A stretch of DNA of 64,000 bases from Mycolicibacterium aichiense (lineage in GTDB: Bacteria > Actinomycetota > Actinomycetes > Mycobacteriales > Mycobacteriaceae): NCBI RefSeq assembly GCF_010726245.1, contig NZ_AP022561.1:2542001-2606000 (forward strand). The letters run 5' to 3'. The position numbers and the translations under genes were made by a program. Of the stretch, positions 17,101-24,287 are shown one piece after another (positions within the stretch are counted from its first letter, which is position 1; every line of letters begins with the position of its first letter). Below the pieces are notes generated by a model. That model was not told where the DNA came from. It saw nothing but the letters and a program-made list of their open reading frames with translations, and searched no databases.

Positions 17101-17980
17101 ATGCTCACTGCGGGAAGCGCTGACCACCAGCTACGACATCTGTCGGCTGACCCCGAACCTGGTGACGTTCCTCGCCGGCACCGCCACCGACAAGGCCGTG
17201 GTCAAACATCTGCGGTCGGCACTCGCCGACCTGGAGTCATGGCGGTTGGGGCGCAACGGAATCGACGCTATCCGCGCCTTCGGCGTACGGGCTGATGCGC
17301 AGCAGTGGCAGGACGCGCTGGTGCGGTTGACACCGCGGTTCTACTCGATCTCGTCGAGCCCGCTCATCAGCCCGCACGAGGTGCAACTCACCGTGTCGGT
17401 GGTGCGCTACGCCGGACCGGACGGGGCTCGGCGCGGGGGCGTGTGTTCGACCTACCTGGCCGACCGGGCGGGTGATGCGGCCACTCCGATCTTTCTGCAG
17501 CGCTCACCGCATTTCCGCCCGCCGCAGGACCGGTGCGCGCCGATCGTGATGATCGGTGCCGGCACCGGCATCGCGCCGTTTCGCGGGTTTCTACAGGAGC
17601 GCCGCGCACTGGGGCACACCGGGCGCAACTGGTTGTTCTTCGGCGATCAGCACCGCACCGAGAACTTCTACTACCGCGACGACCTCACCGAGATGGTCTC
17701 CGACGGCGTGCTGAGCCGGCTCGACCTCGCGTTCTCGCGCGACCAGCCCAAGCGAATCTATGTCCAGAACAAGATGATTGACAACGGGGCGCTGCTGTGG
17801 GGCTGGCTGCAGGACGGTGCGCATGTGTACGTGTGCGGCGACGCCGACGGGATGGCCACCGGCGTGGACGCCGCGCTGAGCACGATCATCGCCACCCACG
17901 GGCGCCTGGATGCCGAAGCCGCCCACGACTACAAGCGCGAACTAGTCGCCACCAAGCGCTATCTGCGCGACGTGTACTGA
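14180..17980 (+). CDS. Assimilatory nitrate reductase fused to NADPH flavoprotein reductase
   Basis: A 1,266-residue fusion that should reduce nitrate to nitrite using NADPH directly. The N-terminal part (about 20–710) is a molybdopterin bis-MGD oxidoreductase; C23, C26, C30 and C62 form the [4Fe-4S] motif (CSYCGVGC…LC). From about 735 it continues with a flavodoxin domain (VVLWASQTGNAEDLA). The C-terminal part is a cytochrome-P450-reductase-like FAD/NADPH module: RFYSISSSP at about 1053, IGAGTGIAPFRGFLQERRA at about 1123, YVCGDADGM, and the terminal aromatic Tyr. This is the NarB/NasN-like assimilatory type. ATG 14180 is used; GTG 14204 is a possible alternative. Its neighbours are transport and nitrite reduction genes. 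Confidence 0.92.
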   Translation: MSAGHCCAVDSGRECADHIRTACSYCGVGCGIEVRTTPGPGGPVIASVVGDRLHPTNSGRLCTKGATHAELMGSADGRAMTALIRRARGEELEAAPVDEAVATVGTRLADIVARHGPDSVALYVSGQMSLEAQYLATKLAKGYIRTVNIESNSRLCMASAATGYKQSLGADGPPGSYTDIDCAELFFVIGANMADCHPILFLRMADRLRAGAKLIVVDPRRTATADKADLFLQIRPGTDLALLNGLLHLLVESGDIDHDFIATHTEGWAGMPEFLADYPPATVAELTGLPESDIRCAATMIAQAGEWMSLWTMGLNQSTHGTSNTNAICNLHLATGAICRPGSGPLSLTGQPNAMGGREMGYMGPGLPGQRSVASAEDRSFVEAMWGLEPATIRTEVNRGTIDMFERMAAGDIKACWIICTNPVASVPNRASVIAGLQAAELVVTQDAYADTATNRYADVVLPAALWAESDAVMVNSERNLTLVRQCVSPVGQARPDWQLICQVAAAMGFGAHFDYQSSEQIFDEIRGFANPRTGYDIRGVSYQRLRETPVQWPCPPGDTDDRHPIRYLADGVLTFATPSGRAVFHARPHMEPHECPEDAFPLLLNTGRLPHQWHTMTKTGRVDTLTRLDNGPFVEIHPADAAALDILDGQPVQVSSRRGRAVLPAVVTDRVRPGNCFAPFHWNDVHGREVTVNAVTTDAVDPDSLQPELKVCAVRLHPVGAPPVPARLDRTHLAGTGPVVLWASQTGNAEDLATRLVDEFAAQGINAELAAMADVDPSRLAGVRNVFVVTSTFGDGGPPDNGAAFWDRLGAPDAPTMDGLEFAVLGIGDRSYGQFCGHARALDTRLAELGGRRLLDRHDTEIHDDDTVDGWIRRIVALVNPAAVPSIPTVSTPRRFTRANPIHAKLSRNLRLTPRSAAKEVREFGFDISEHDVGYSVGDSLGVMPINDDDDVAEWLSVTGLSGDDVVEVDGVECSLREALTTSYDICRLTPNLVTFLAGTATDKAVVKHLRSALADLESWRLGRNGIDAIRAFGVRADAQQWQDALVRLTPRFYSISSSPLISPHEVQLTVSVVRYAGPDGARRGGVCSTYLADRAGDAATPIFLQRSPHFRPPQDRCAPIVMIGAGTGIAPFRGFLQERRALGHTGRNWLFFGDQHRTENFYYRDDLTEMVSDGVLSRLDLAFSRDQPKRIYVQNKMIDNGALLWGWLQDGAHVYVCGDADGMATGVDAALSTIIATHGRLDAEAAHDYKRELVATKRYLRDVY

Positions 17981-18015
17981 CCTCACCGCGGCCCCGCGCC
18001 GAAAGTGAGCGAGTT

Positions 18016-18031
18016 GTGACATCGGGATCAC
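18016..18031 (+). promoter_or_regulatory. Candidate GlnR-like box before the nitrate transporter
   Basis: GTGAC-N6-ATCAC, giving the AC-N9-AC spacing described for actinobacterial GlnR sites, about 45–60 bp upstream of the predicted transporter transcription start, a position suited to activation. The right half matches the consensus poorly, so this is a weak inference. Confidence 0.3.
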
Positions 18032-18063
18032 CGCGCAGGTGTGAAGGCGCAACAAAGAATTCC

Positions 18064-18069
18064 TACCGT
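18064..18069 (+). promoter_or_regulatory. Leaderless -10 element of the nitrate transporter gene
   Basis: TACCGT, a TANNNT match, followed by six bases and the ATG. It implies that the transporter–nirBD part of the cluster has its own promoter, separate from that of the reductase gene. Confidence 0.5.
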
Positions 18070-18075
18070 GAGCGC

Positions 18076-19527
18076 ATGCAGAATTCCTCCACCCGCAGCC
18101 GCCACGACATCGACGACTGGGACGCCGAAGACGTCGCGGCCTGGAATGACGGCGGCTCGAAAATCGCACGCCGCAACCTGATTTGGTCGATCTTCGCCGA
18201 GCACGTCGGATTCTCGGTGTGGTCCATCTGGTCGGTGATGGTGTTGTTCATGCCGCAGAACGTCTACCACATCGATGCCGCAGGCAAGTTCTTCCTGGTA
18301 GCCGTGCCCACCCTGGTCGGAGCGGTCCTGCGCATCCCGTACACGTTCGCCACCGCCCACTTCGGCGGTCGCAACTGGACGATCTTCTCGGCTCTGGCAC
18401 TCCTGGTCCCGACGGCGCTGACGCTGTACTTCATGGCACACCCGGGCACGTCCTACACGACGCTGCTGATCGTGGCCGGTTTCGCCGGACTGGGCGGCGG
18501 AAACTTCGCCTCGTCGATGACCAACATCAACGCCTTCTATCCGCAGCGATACAAGGGCTGGGCGCTGGGCCTCAACGCCGGTGGCGGAAACATCGGTGTC
18601 GCCGTCATCCAGCTCGTCGGACTGCTGGTCATCGCCACCGTCGGAAACCGCTCGCCGCATCTGGTCTGTGCCGCCTACCTGGTCCTGATCGCCATGGCGG
18701 CAGTCGGCGCATCGTTGTTCATGAATAACCTCACCAACCAGCGCAGCGACGCGCGTTCGCTCATCGATGTTCTGGCACATCGTGATTCGTGGCTGATCTC
18801 ACTGCTCTACATCGGTACCTTCGGGTCGTTCATCGGCTTCGGCTTCGCGTTCGGTCAGGTGCTGCAGATCAACTTCCTGGCCGGACTGTCGCACGGCGGC
18901 CCCGTCACCCCGGCGATGACCGCGCAGGCATCGCTGCACGCGGCCCAGATCGCTTTCATCGGACCGGTGCTCGGCTCCCTGTCGCGTCCGCTGGGTGGCT
19001 GGCTGTCGGATCGCTTCGGCGGTGGCAAGGTCACGCTCTACACGTTCTTCGCGATGATCGCCGCCGCCGGCTGGCTGGTCGCCGCCGGCGAGATCGACGA
19101 CGCGACCCCGGGACCGGCGACAGGTGCCACCATGGCCGCGTTCATCGCCGGATTCATCGCGCTGTTCATCCTCTCCGGGATGGGAAACGGCTCGGTCTAC
19201 AAGATGATCCCGTCGATCTTCGAGGCCAAGTCGAAGAGCATCGACTCCACCACGGCGGACCGCAGCGCCTGGTCGCTGCGGATGTCGGGCGCGCTGATCG
19301 GGATCGCAGGTGCGATCGGAGGTCTCGGCGGGGTGGGCGTCAACATCGCACTGCGGGCGTCCTACCTGTCGCCGGCGAAATCCGCCACCATGGCCTTCTG
19401 GGTGTTCCTCGGCTTCTACATGCTGTGCGCGGCGATCACCTGGGTGGCCTACGTCCGAACGCCGAAGAGAGCCAAGGTCATCACTACCGACAGCCCCGCG
19501 GTCGGCAGCGCCGCAGCCGCCGCATGA
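18076..19527 (+). CDS. narK: NarK-family nitrate/nitrite transporter
   Basis: A 483-residue MFS protein of the nitrate/nitrite porter family with about 12 membrane segments. Conserved features include AGFAGLGGGNFASSMTNINAFYP, the nitrate-signature-rich helix, with the paired downstream GLNAGGGNIGVA, and later LSGMGNGSVYKMIPSIF, the second signature. A cytosolic N-terminal tail of about 35 residues ends in a conserved W-rich stretch. It probably imports nitrate or exports nitrite. The start is set by the TACCGT leaderless arrangement. The final codons overlap the nirB start (ATGA). Which narK paralogue (narK1, K2 or K3) cannot be decided. Confidence 0.92.
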   Translation: MQNSSTRSRHDIDDWDAEDVAAWNDGGSKIARRNLIWSIFAEHVGFSVWSIWSVMVLFMPQNVYHIDAAGKFFLVAVPTLVGAVLRIPYTFATAHFGGRNWTIFSALALLVPTALTLYFMAHPGTSYTTLLIVAGFAGLGGGNFASSMTNINAFYPQRYKGWALGLNAGGGNIGVAVIQLVGLLVIATVGNRSPHLVCAAYLVLIAMAAVGASLFMNNLTNQRSDARSLIDVLAHRDSWLISLLYIGTFGSFIGFGFAFGQVLQINFLAGLSHGGPVTPAMTAQASLHAAQIAFIGPVLGSLSRPLGGWLSDRFGGGKVTLYTFFAMIAAAGWLVAAGEIDDATPGPATGATMAAFIAGFIALFILSGMGNGSVYKMIPSIFEAKSKSIDSTTADRSAWSLRMSGALIGIAGAIGGLGGVGVNIALRASYLSPAKSATMAFWVFLGFYMLCAAITWVAYVRTPKRAKVITTDSPAVGSAAAAA

Positions 19528-22046
19528 CCGCCCCCAGCCGGACCGTCGTGGTCATCGGTCACGGCATGGTCGGCCACCGGTTCGTCGAAGCACTGCGCGA
19601 TCGCGACCGCGACGGAAGCTGGCGGGTGGTGGTGCTCTGCGAGGAACCGACCGCGGCCTACGATCGGGTCGGGTTGTCCTCCTACATCGACGGATGGGAT
19701 CGCGCCAGCTTGGCGCTGTCCGGAAATGACTACGCCGGAGACCGATTGGTCGATCTGCGGGTCGGGCAACCGGCCACCGCGATCGACCGGGACGCCCGCG
19801 AGGTGGTCACCTCGACGGGGGAGCGCATCGGCTACGACGCGGTGGTGCTGGCCACCGGCTCGTACCCCTTCGTGCCGCCCATCCCCGGCAGCGATCTGGA
19901 CCGGTGCTTTGTCTACCGGACCCTGGAAGACCTCGACGCGATCCGCACGGCCGTGTCGGCGACCCGGCAAGGGGCGACCGGCATCGTCGTCGGCGGCGGT
20001 CTGCTGGGGCTGGAAGCCGCCAACGCGTTGCGCATGCTGGGGCTGACTCCGCATGTGCTGGAACGGTCCCCGCGGCTGATGCCCATCCAGGTCGACGAGG
20101 GCGGTGGGGCACTGCTGAACCGGCTGATCACCGAGCTCGGCATCGTCGTGCACACCGATGTGGCGTCCACCGAGATCGTCGACACCGGTGACGGCATCAC
20201 GGTGGCACTGTCCAACGGCGACCAGCTCGACGCCGCGGTGCTGGTCTTTTCCGCCGGCGTGCGCCCACGTGACGAGCTGGCCCGGGACTGTGGTCTGCCG
20301 ATCGCCGAGCGCGGCGGAGTGCTGACCGACATCAGTTGCGCCACCGGCGATCCCCGGGTGTACGCGATCGGTGAGGTGGCGGCGGTCGAAGGCCGCTGTT
20401 ACGGCCTGGTCGCGCCCGGTTACACGATGGCCGAGGTGGTGGCCGACCGGCTGGTCGGCGGTACCGCCGAATTTCCGGGTGCCGATCTGTCCACCAAGCT
20501 CAAGCTGCTCGGTGTCGACGTCGCGAGCTTCGGCGACGCCCACGCCAGCACGCCGGGCGCGCTGGAAGTCGTGCTCAACGACGCCGTCAACCAGACCTAC
20601 GCCAAACTGGTTGTCTCCGACGATGTGTCGACCCTGCTGGGTGGCATCCTGGTCGGTGATGCGAGCGCCTACTCGACCCTGCGCCCGCTGGTCGGCAGGC
20701 CGCTTCCGGCCGACCCGGCGACACTGATCTCGCCGACCGGGGCCGAGGTCGGGGTGGGTGCGCTGCCCGACGACGCGCAGATCTGCTCGTGCAACGCGGT
20801 ATCCAAGCACAGCATCTGCGGCGCGATCGCGGACGGCGCCCACGACGTACCGGCGATCAAGTGTGCGACCGCTGCCGGAACCTCCTGTGGCAGTTGCATT
20901 CCGATGCTCAAGCGGCTCCTGGAGTCGCAGGGTGTCGTGATGTCGAAGGCGCTGTGCGAACACTTCCAGCAGTCCCGCGCGGAGCTGTTCCAGATCATCG
21001 CATCGACCGGTATCCGGACCTTTTCGGCGCTGATCGCCGAGTACGGGACCGGCACCGGCTGTGACATCTGCAAGCCGGTTGTCGCGTCGATCCTGGCATC
21101 CACGTCGTCGGACCACATCCTCGACGGCGAGACCGCCGCACTGCAGGACACCAACGACCATTTCCTGGCCAACATTCAGCGCAACGGCACGTATTCGGTG
21201 GTGCCGCGGTTGCCCGGCGGTGAGGTCACACCCGAGCAGCTGATGGTGATCGCCCAGGTGGCAAAGGATTTCGGCCTGTACACCAAGATCACCGGCGGTC
21301 AGCGGATCGACCTGTTCGGTGCCCGCGTCGAGCAACTGCCGCAGATCTGGAAGAGGCTGGTCGACGCAGGTATGGAATCCGGGCACGCGTACGGCAAATC
21401 GCTGCGCACGGTGAAGAGCTGCGTCGGGTCGTCCTGGTGCCGCTACGGTGTTCAGGACTCGGTCGCGATGGCCGTCGCGCTCGAATTGCGGTATCGGGGC
21501 TTGCGTTCACCGCACAAGATCAAGATGGGGGTGTCGGGCTGCCAACGCGAATGTGCCGAGGCCCGCGGCAAGGACGTCGGGGTGATCGCCACCGAGAAGG
21601 GCTGGAACCTCTACGTCGGCGGTAACGGCGGCGCCAACCCCAAGCACGCGCAGCTGTTGGCCGGCGACCTGGATTCCGATTCCCTGGTCCGCTACATCGA
21701 CCGATACCTGATGTTCTACATCCGCACCGCAGACCGCTTGCAGCGCACCGCCGTCTGGCAGGAGACCATCGACGGTGGGCTCGATCACATCCGGGACGTG
21801 GTGTGCGCGGACTCGTTGGGGATCGCCGCGGATCTCGACGACGCGATGGCGCGCCACGTTGATGGCTACTCCGACGAGTGGGCGGGCGTGCTCAACGATC
21901 AGGAGAAACTGGCGCGCTTCGTGTCATTCGTCAACGCCCCCGACGAGTCGGACCCGACGGTCGCGTTCGATGAGAGCGGCCCGCGCAAGGTGCCGCTGCT
22001 GCTCGGCATGCCCGGCAGCGTCAACGCGGCGGAAAGCCGCGCGTAA
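19524..22046 (+). CDS. nirB: Assimilatory nitrite reductase large subunit NirB
   Basis: Siroheme-dependent NAD(P)H nitrite reductase, 840 residues, making ammonium. Order of domains: FAD/NAD(P) pyridine nucleotide-disulphide reductase fold (about 8–300; VVIGHGMVGHRF and GIVVGGGLLGLEAANAL), a BFD-like [2Fe-2S] region (ICSCNAVSK…KCATAAGTSCGSC, about 415–460), a ferredoxin-like half-domain (ITGGQRIDLFG), and the siroheme/[4Fe-4S] site C633-x5-C639 and C673-x3-C677 (SCVGSSWC and GCQREC). It overlaps narK by ATGA and is followed 48 bp later by nirD. Complete and normal in length. Confidence 0.96.
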   Translation: MTAPSRTVVVIGHGMVGHRFVEALRDRDRDGSWRVVVLCEEPTAAYDRVGLSSYIDGWDRASLALSGNDYAGDRLVDLRVGQPATAIDRDAREVVTSTGERIGYDAVVLATGSYPFVPPIPGSDLDRCFVYRTLEDLDAIRTAVSATRQGATGIVVGGGLLGLEAANALRMLGLTPHVLERSPRLMPIQVDEGGGALLNRLITELGIVVHTDVASTEIVDTGDGITVALSNGDQLDAAVLVFSAGVRPRDELARDCGLPIAERGGVLTDISCATGDPRVYAIGEVAAVEGRCYGLVAPGYTMAEVVADRLVGGTAEFPGADLSTKLKLLGVDVASFGDAHASTPGALEVVLNDAVNQTYAKLVVSDDVSTLLGGILVGDASAYSTLRPLVGRPLPADPATLISPTGAEVGVGALPDDAQICSCNAVSKHSICGAIADGAHDVPAIKCATAAGTSCGSCIPMLKRLLESQGVVMSKALCEHFQQSRAELFQIIASTGIRTFSALIAEYGTGTGCDICKPVVASILASTSSDHILDGETAALQDTNDHFLANIQRNGTYSVVPRLPGGEVTPEQLMVIAQVAKDFGLYTKITGGQRIDLFGARVEQLPQIWKRLVDAGMESGHAYGKSLRTVKSCVGSSWCRYGVQDSVAMAVALELRYRGLRSPHKIKMGVSGCQRECAEARGKDVGVIATEKGWNLYVGGNGGANPKHAQLLAGDLDSDSLVRYIDRYLMFYIRTADRLQRTAVWQETIDGGLDHIRDVVCADSLGIAADLDDAMARHVDGYSDEWAGVLNDQEKLARFVSFVNAPDESDPTVAFDESGPRKVPLLLGMPGSVNAAESRA

Positions 22047-22094
22047 CAGCGGCGAAACACGACCCCTCTATCAAGGTCTTGGAGGCCTGAAACC

Positions 22095-22460
22095 ATGACA
22101 GTTCTTGCAGATACCCGCGTGGGGCTCGACCTCGACGTGTGGACGCCCGCGTGCCCGCGCAGCGCGCTGCTGGCCGGACGCGGGGTCGCGGTGTTGCTGC
22201 CCGGCGGCGCGCAGGCGGCGTTGTTCTTGCTGGCCGACGGAACGCTGGCCGCGGTCGGCAACATCGACCCGTTCGGCCGTGCCGCGGTCATGTCGCGCGG
22301 CCTGGTCGGGGACCGGCGCGGTGAGCCCACGGTCGCCTCACCGCTACTCAAACAGGTGTTCTCCCTGGTCGACGGTCGCTGCCTCGACGACGAGTCACAC
22401 GCACTGCCGGTCTACGACGTCAGGGTGGTCGATGGATTCGTCGAGATCAGAAGTCGCTGA
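22095..22460 (+). CDS. nirD: Nitrite reductase small subunit NirD
   Basis: A 121-residue Rieske-like small subunit of nitrite reductase. It has the NirD fold pattern (AVLLPGGAQAALFLLADGTLAAVGNIDPFG, SRGLVGDRRGEPTVASPLLKQVFSLVDG) without the Cys/His cluster ligands of true Rieske proteins, as is usual for bacterial NirD. A strong TTGGAGG ribosome site precedes the ATG. Its 3' end overlaps the next gene by 29 bp. It partners NirB in the cytosol. Confidence 0.95.
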   Translation: MTVLADTRVGLDLDVWTPACPRSALLAGRGVAVLLPGGAQAALFLLADGTLAAVGNIDPFGRAAVMSRGLVGDRRGEPTVASPLLKQVFSLVDGRCLDDESHALPVYDVRVVDGFVEIRSR

Positions 22461-23577
22461 CCCGCTGGCCGGTTTCACCGTGGGGGTGACTGCCGCGCGC
22501 CGTGCCGAAGAGTTCATCACGCTGCTGGAGCGGCGCGGTGCCGCGGTCGTGCACGCCCCGACGATCCGGATCGTGCCGCTGGTCGACGACGTCGAACTGC
22601 ACCGGGTCACCGAACAACTCATCGCCGAGCCACCCGATCTGGTCGTCGTTACCACCGGGATCGGCTTCCGGGGCTGGGTCGAGGCCGGCCACGGCTGGGA
22701 TGTGCACGACGGTCTGCTCGCCGCACTGGGATCGACGCGCATCCTGGCCCGCGGGCCCAAGGCGCGGGGCGCGGTGCGGCAGGCCGGACTCTGTGAGGAG
22801 TGGAGCCCGGAGTCGGAGTCGTCGGTCGAAGTGCTGGAGCGGTTGCTCTCCGAAGGGGTGGACCAGCTGCGGATTGCGGTGCAGTTGCACGGTGCGGCAA
22901 GTGAATGGGAGCCCGACACCGACATCTGCGATGCGCTGACCCGGGCAGGCGCCCAGGTGGTGAAGGTGCCGGTGTATCGCTGGGAACAGCCCGAGGACAC
23001 CCGGCGCATCGACCAGCTGATCGGCATGATCGTCAATTCCGACGTCGACGCGGTGAGCTTCACCAGCGCGCCCGCCGTCGCATCCCTGCTGGAACGCGCG
23101 AAAGCCATTGGCGCACTGGACTGTCTGATCACCGCGTTGCGCAACAACGTCGCGGTGTTCTGTGTCGGCCCGGTGACGGCGACCCCACTGGCCCGGCTCG
23201 GTATCGAGCCGCGCTCCCCGCAGCGCTATCGCCTCGGCGCGCTGGCCCGCCTCATCACCGACGAATTGCCATGCTTGGCAAAGCAATACAGAGCCGGCGG
23301 GCACCGCATCAGCGTTCGCAGTGCCAGTGTCGAGGTGGACGGCGAGCTCAAAGTGCTTCCGCCGGCCGGGATGGCGTTGTTGCGGCGGCTGCTGGTGGCA
23401 CCGGGTCTGGTGGTGTCCCGCGAGGAGCTGCTCGCCGAACTGCCCGGTGGTGGCGACGACACCCACGCGGTCGAGACCGCGATGGCGCGGCTTCGGTCGG
23501 CACTGGCCGCCCCGCGGGTGGTGCAGACCGTCGTCAAACGCGGCTACCGACTCGCCGTGGATGTGGAGGCGACATGA
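22432..23577 (+). CDS. nnaR: NnaR-type regulator: uroporphyrinogen-III synthase fold plus winged helix
   Basis: A 381-residue two-domain protein. Residues about 1–265 follow the HemD (uroporphyrinogen-III synthase) fold: GFTVGVTAARRAEEFITLLERRGAAVVHAP, LVVVTTGIGFRGW and VDAVSFTSAPAVASLLERA. Residues about 285–381 form an OmpR-type winged helix (VLPPAGMALLRRLLVAPGLVVSREELLAEL, HAVETAMARLRSAL and VQTVVKRGYRLAVDV). This architecture is that of NnaR, the nitrate/nitrite assimilation regulator of actinobacteria, and of Rv0260c. The ATG lies inside nirD. It may act as a regulator, a siroheme-pathway enzyme, or both; the DNA-binding role is the published one for the family. Confidence 0.88.
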   Translation: MDSSRSEVADPLAGFTVGVTAARRAEEFITLLERRGAAVVHAPTIRIVPLVDDVELHRVTEQLIAEPPDLVVVTTGIGFRGWVEAGHGWDVHDGLLAALGSTRILARGPKARGAVRQAGLCEEWSPESESSVEVLERLLSEGVDQLRIAVQLHGAASEWEPDTDICDALTRAGAQVVKVPVYRWEQPEDTRRIDQLIGMIVNSDVDAVSFTSAPAVASLLERAKAIGALDCLITALRNNVAVFCVGPVTATPLARLGIEPRSPQRYRLGALARLITDELPCLAKQYRAGGHRISVRSASVEVDGELKVLPPAGMALLRRLLVAPGLVVSREELLAELPGGGDDTHAVETAMARLRSALAAPRVVQTVVKRGYRLAVDVEAT

Positions 23578-24287
23578 CAGCCGAGCTGATCCTGGTCGCC
23601 CACGGCACCCGAAGCCCGCAGGGGCTGGCCACCGTCACCGAGATCGCGGCGGCCGTCGCCGAACATGTCGGCCCGGTGCGTACCGCGTTCGTCGACGTCC
23701 TCGGCCCCAATCCCCGGGAGCTACTGGCCGAGTCGACGAGCCCCGCGATCGTGGTGCCGGCGTTCCTGGCCTCGGGCTACCACGTCAACACCGACCTGCC
23801 TGCGCGGGTCGCGGAGAGCGGACACGCGTGCGTCACCATCACCGCCGCCCTTGGCCCCGATCCGGTGCTGGCCGCGATCATGCGCACCAGGCTGCTCGAG
23901 GTGGGCTGGACCCCGGGTGACGCGGTCGTGATGGCGGCCGCCGGGTCCTCCGATCCGGCGGCCCGGCGCGAACTGGTCCGGGCCGCCGCCCTGCTGGGCG
24001 GTCTGGTGGGCGAGGTGCACCTCGGCTTCGTCGCCACCGGCGCACCGACGGTCGCCGACCTGGTGGCCCGGATCCGAGCGGCCGGGCGCCGGGTGTTCAT
24101 CGCCTCCTACCTGCTCGCGGGGGGCGTCTTCCACACCAGGCTGGCCGGTTGCGGTGCGCACGGAGTGACCGACCCGCTGGGCGCGCATCCCGAACTCGTG
24201 GCGTTGTTGGCCCGCCGGTTCGCGCTCACCCCAATTCCCGCATTCAGCCCTGGTGGTGGCACCATTGATCGGTGTCCGCTGAACTGA
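23574..24287 (+). CDS. CbiX/SirB-type sirohydrochlorin chelatase
   Basis: A 237-residue protein with two tandem CbiX-like halves: ELILVAHGTRSPQGLATVTEIAAAV with the chelating His at about 10, VVPAFLASGYHVNTDLPARV, and in the second half VMAAAGSSDPAARRELVRAAALL and IASYLLAGGVFHTRLA with another metal-site His. Such enzymes insert Fe2+ (or Co2+) into sirohydrochlorin, here to supply siroheme to NirB. The start overlaps the nnaR stop (ATGA), and the 3' end overlaps the ilvA start by 16 bp. It resembles mycobacterial Rv0259c. Confidence 0.88.
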   Translation: MTAELILVAHGTRSPQGLATVTEIAAAVAEHVGPVRTAFVDVLGPNPRELLAESTSPAIVVPAFLASGYHVNTDLPARVAESGHACVTITAALGPDPVLAAIMRTRLLEVGWTPGDAVVMAAAGSSDPAARRELVRAAALLGGLVGEVHLGFVATGAPTVADLVARIRAAGRRVFIASYLLAGGVFHTRLAGCGAHGVTDPLGAHPELVALLARRFALTPIPAFSPGGGTIDRCPLN

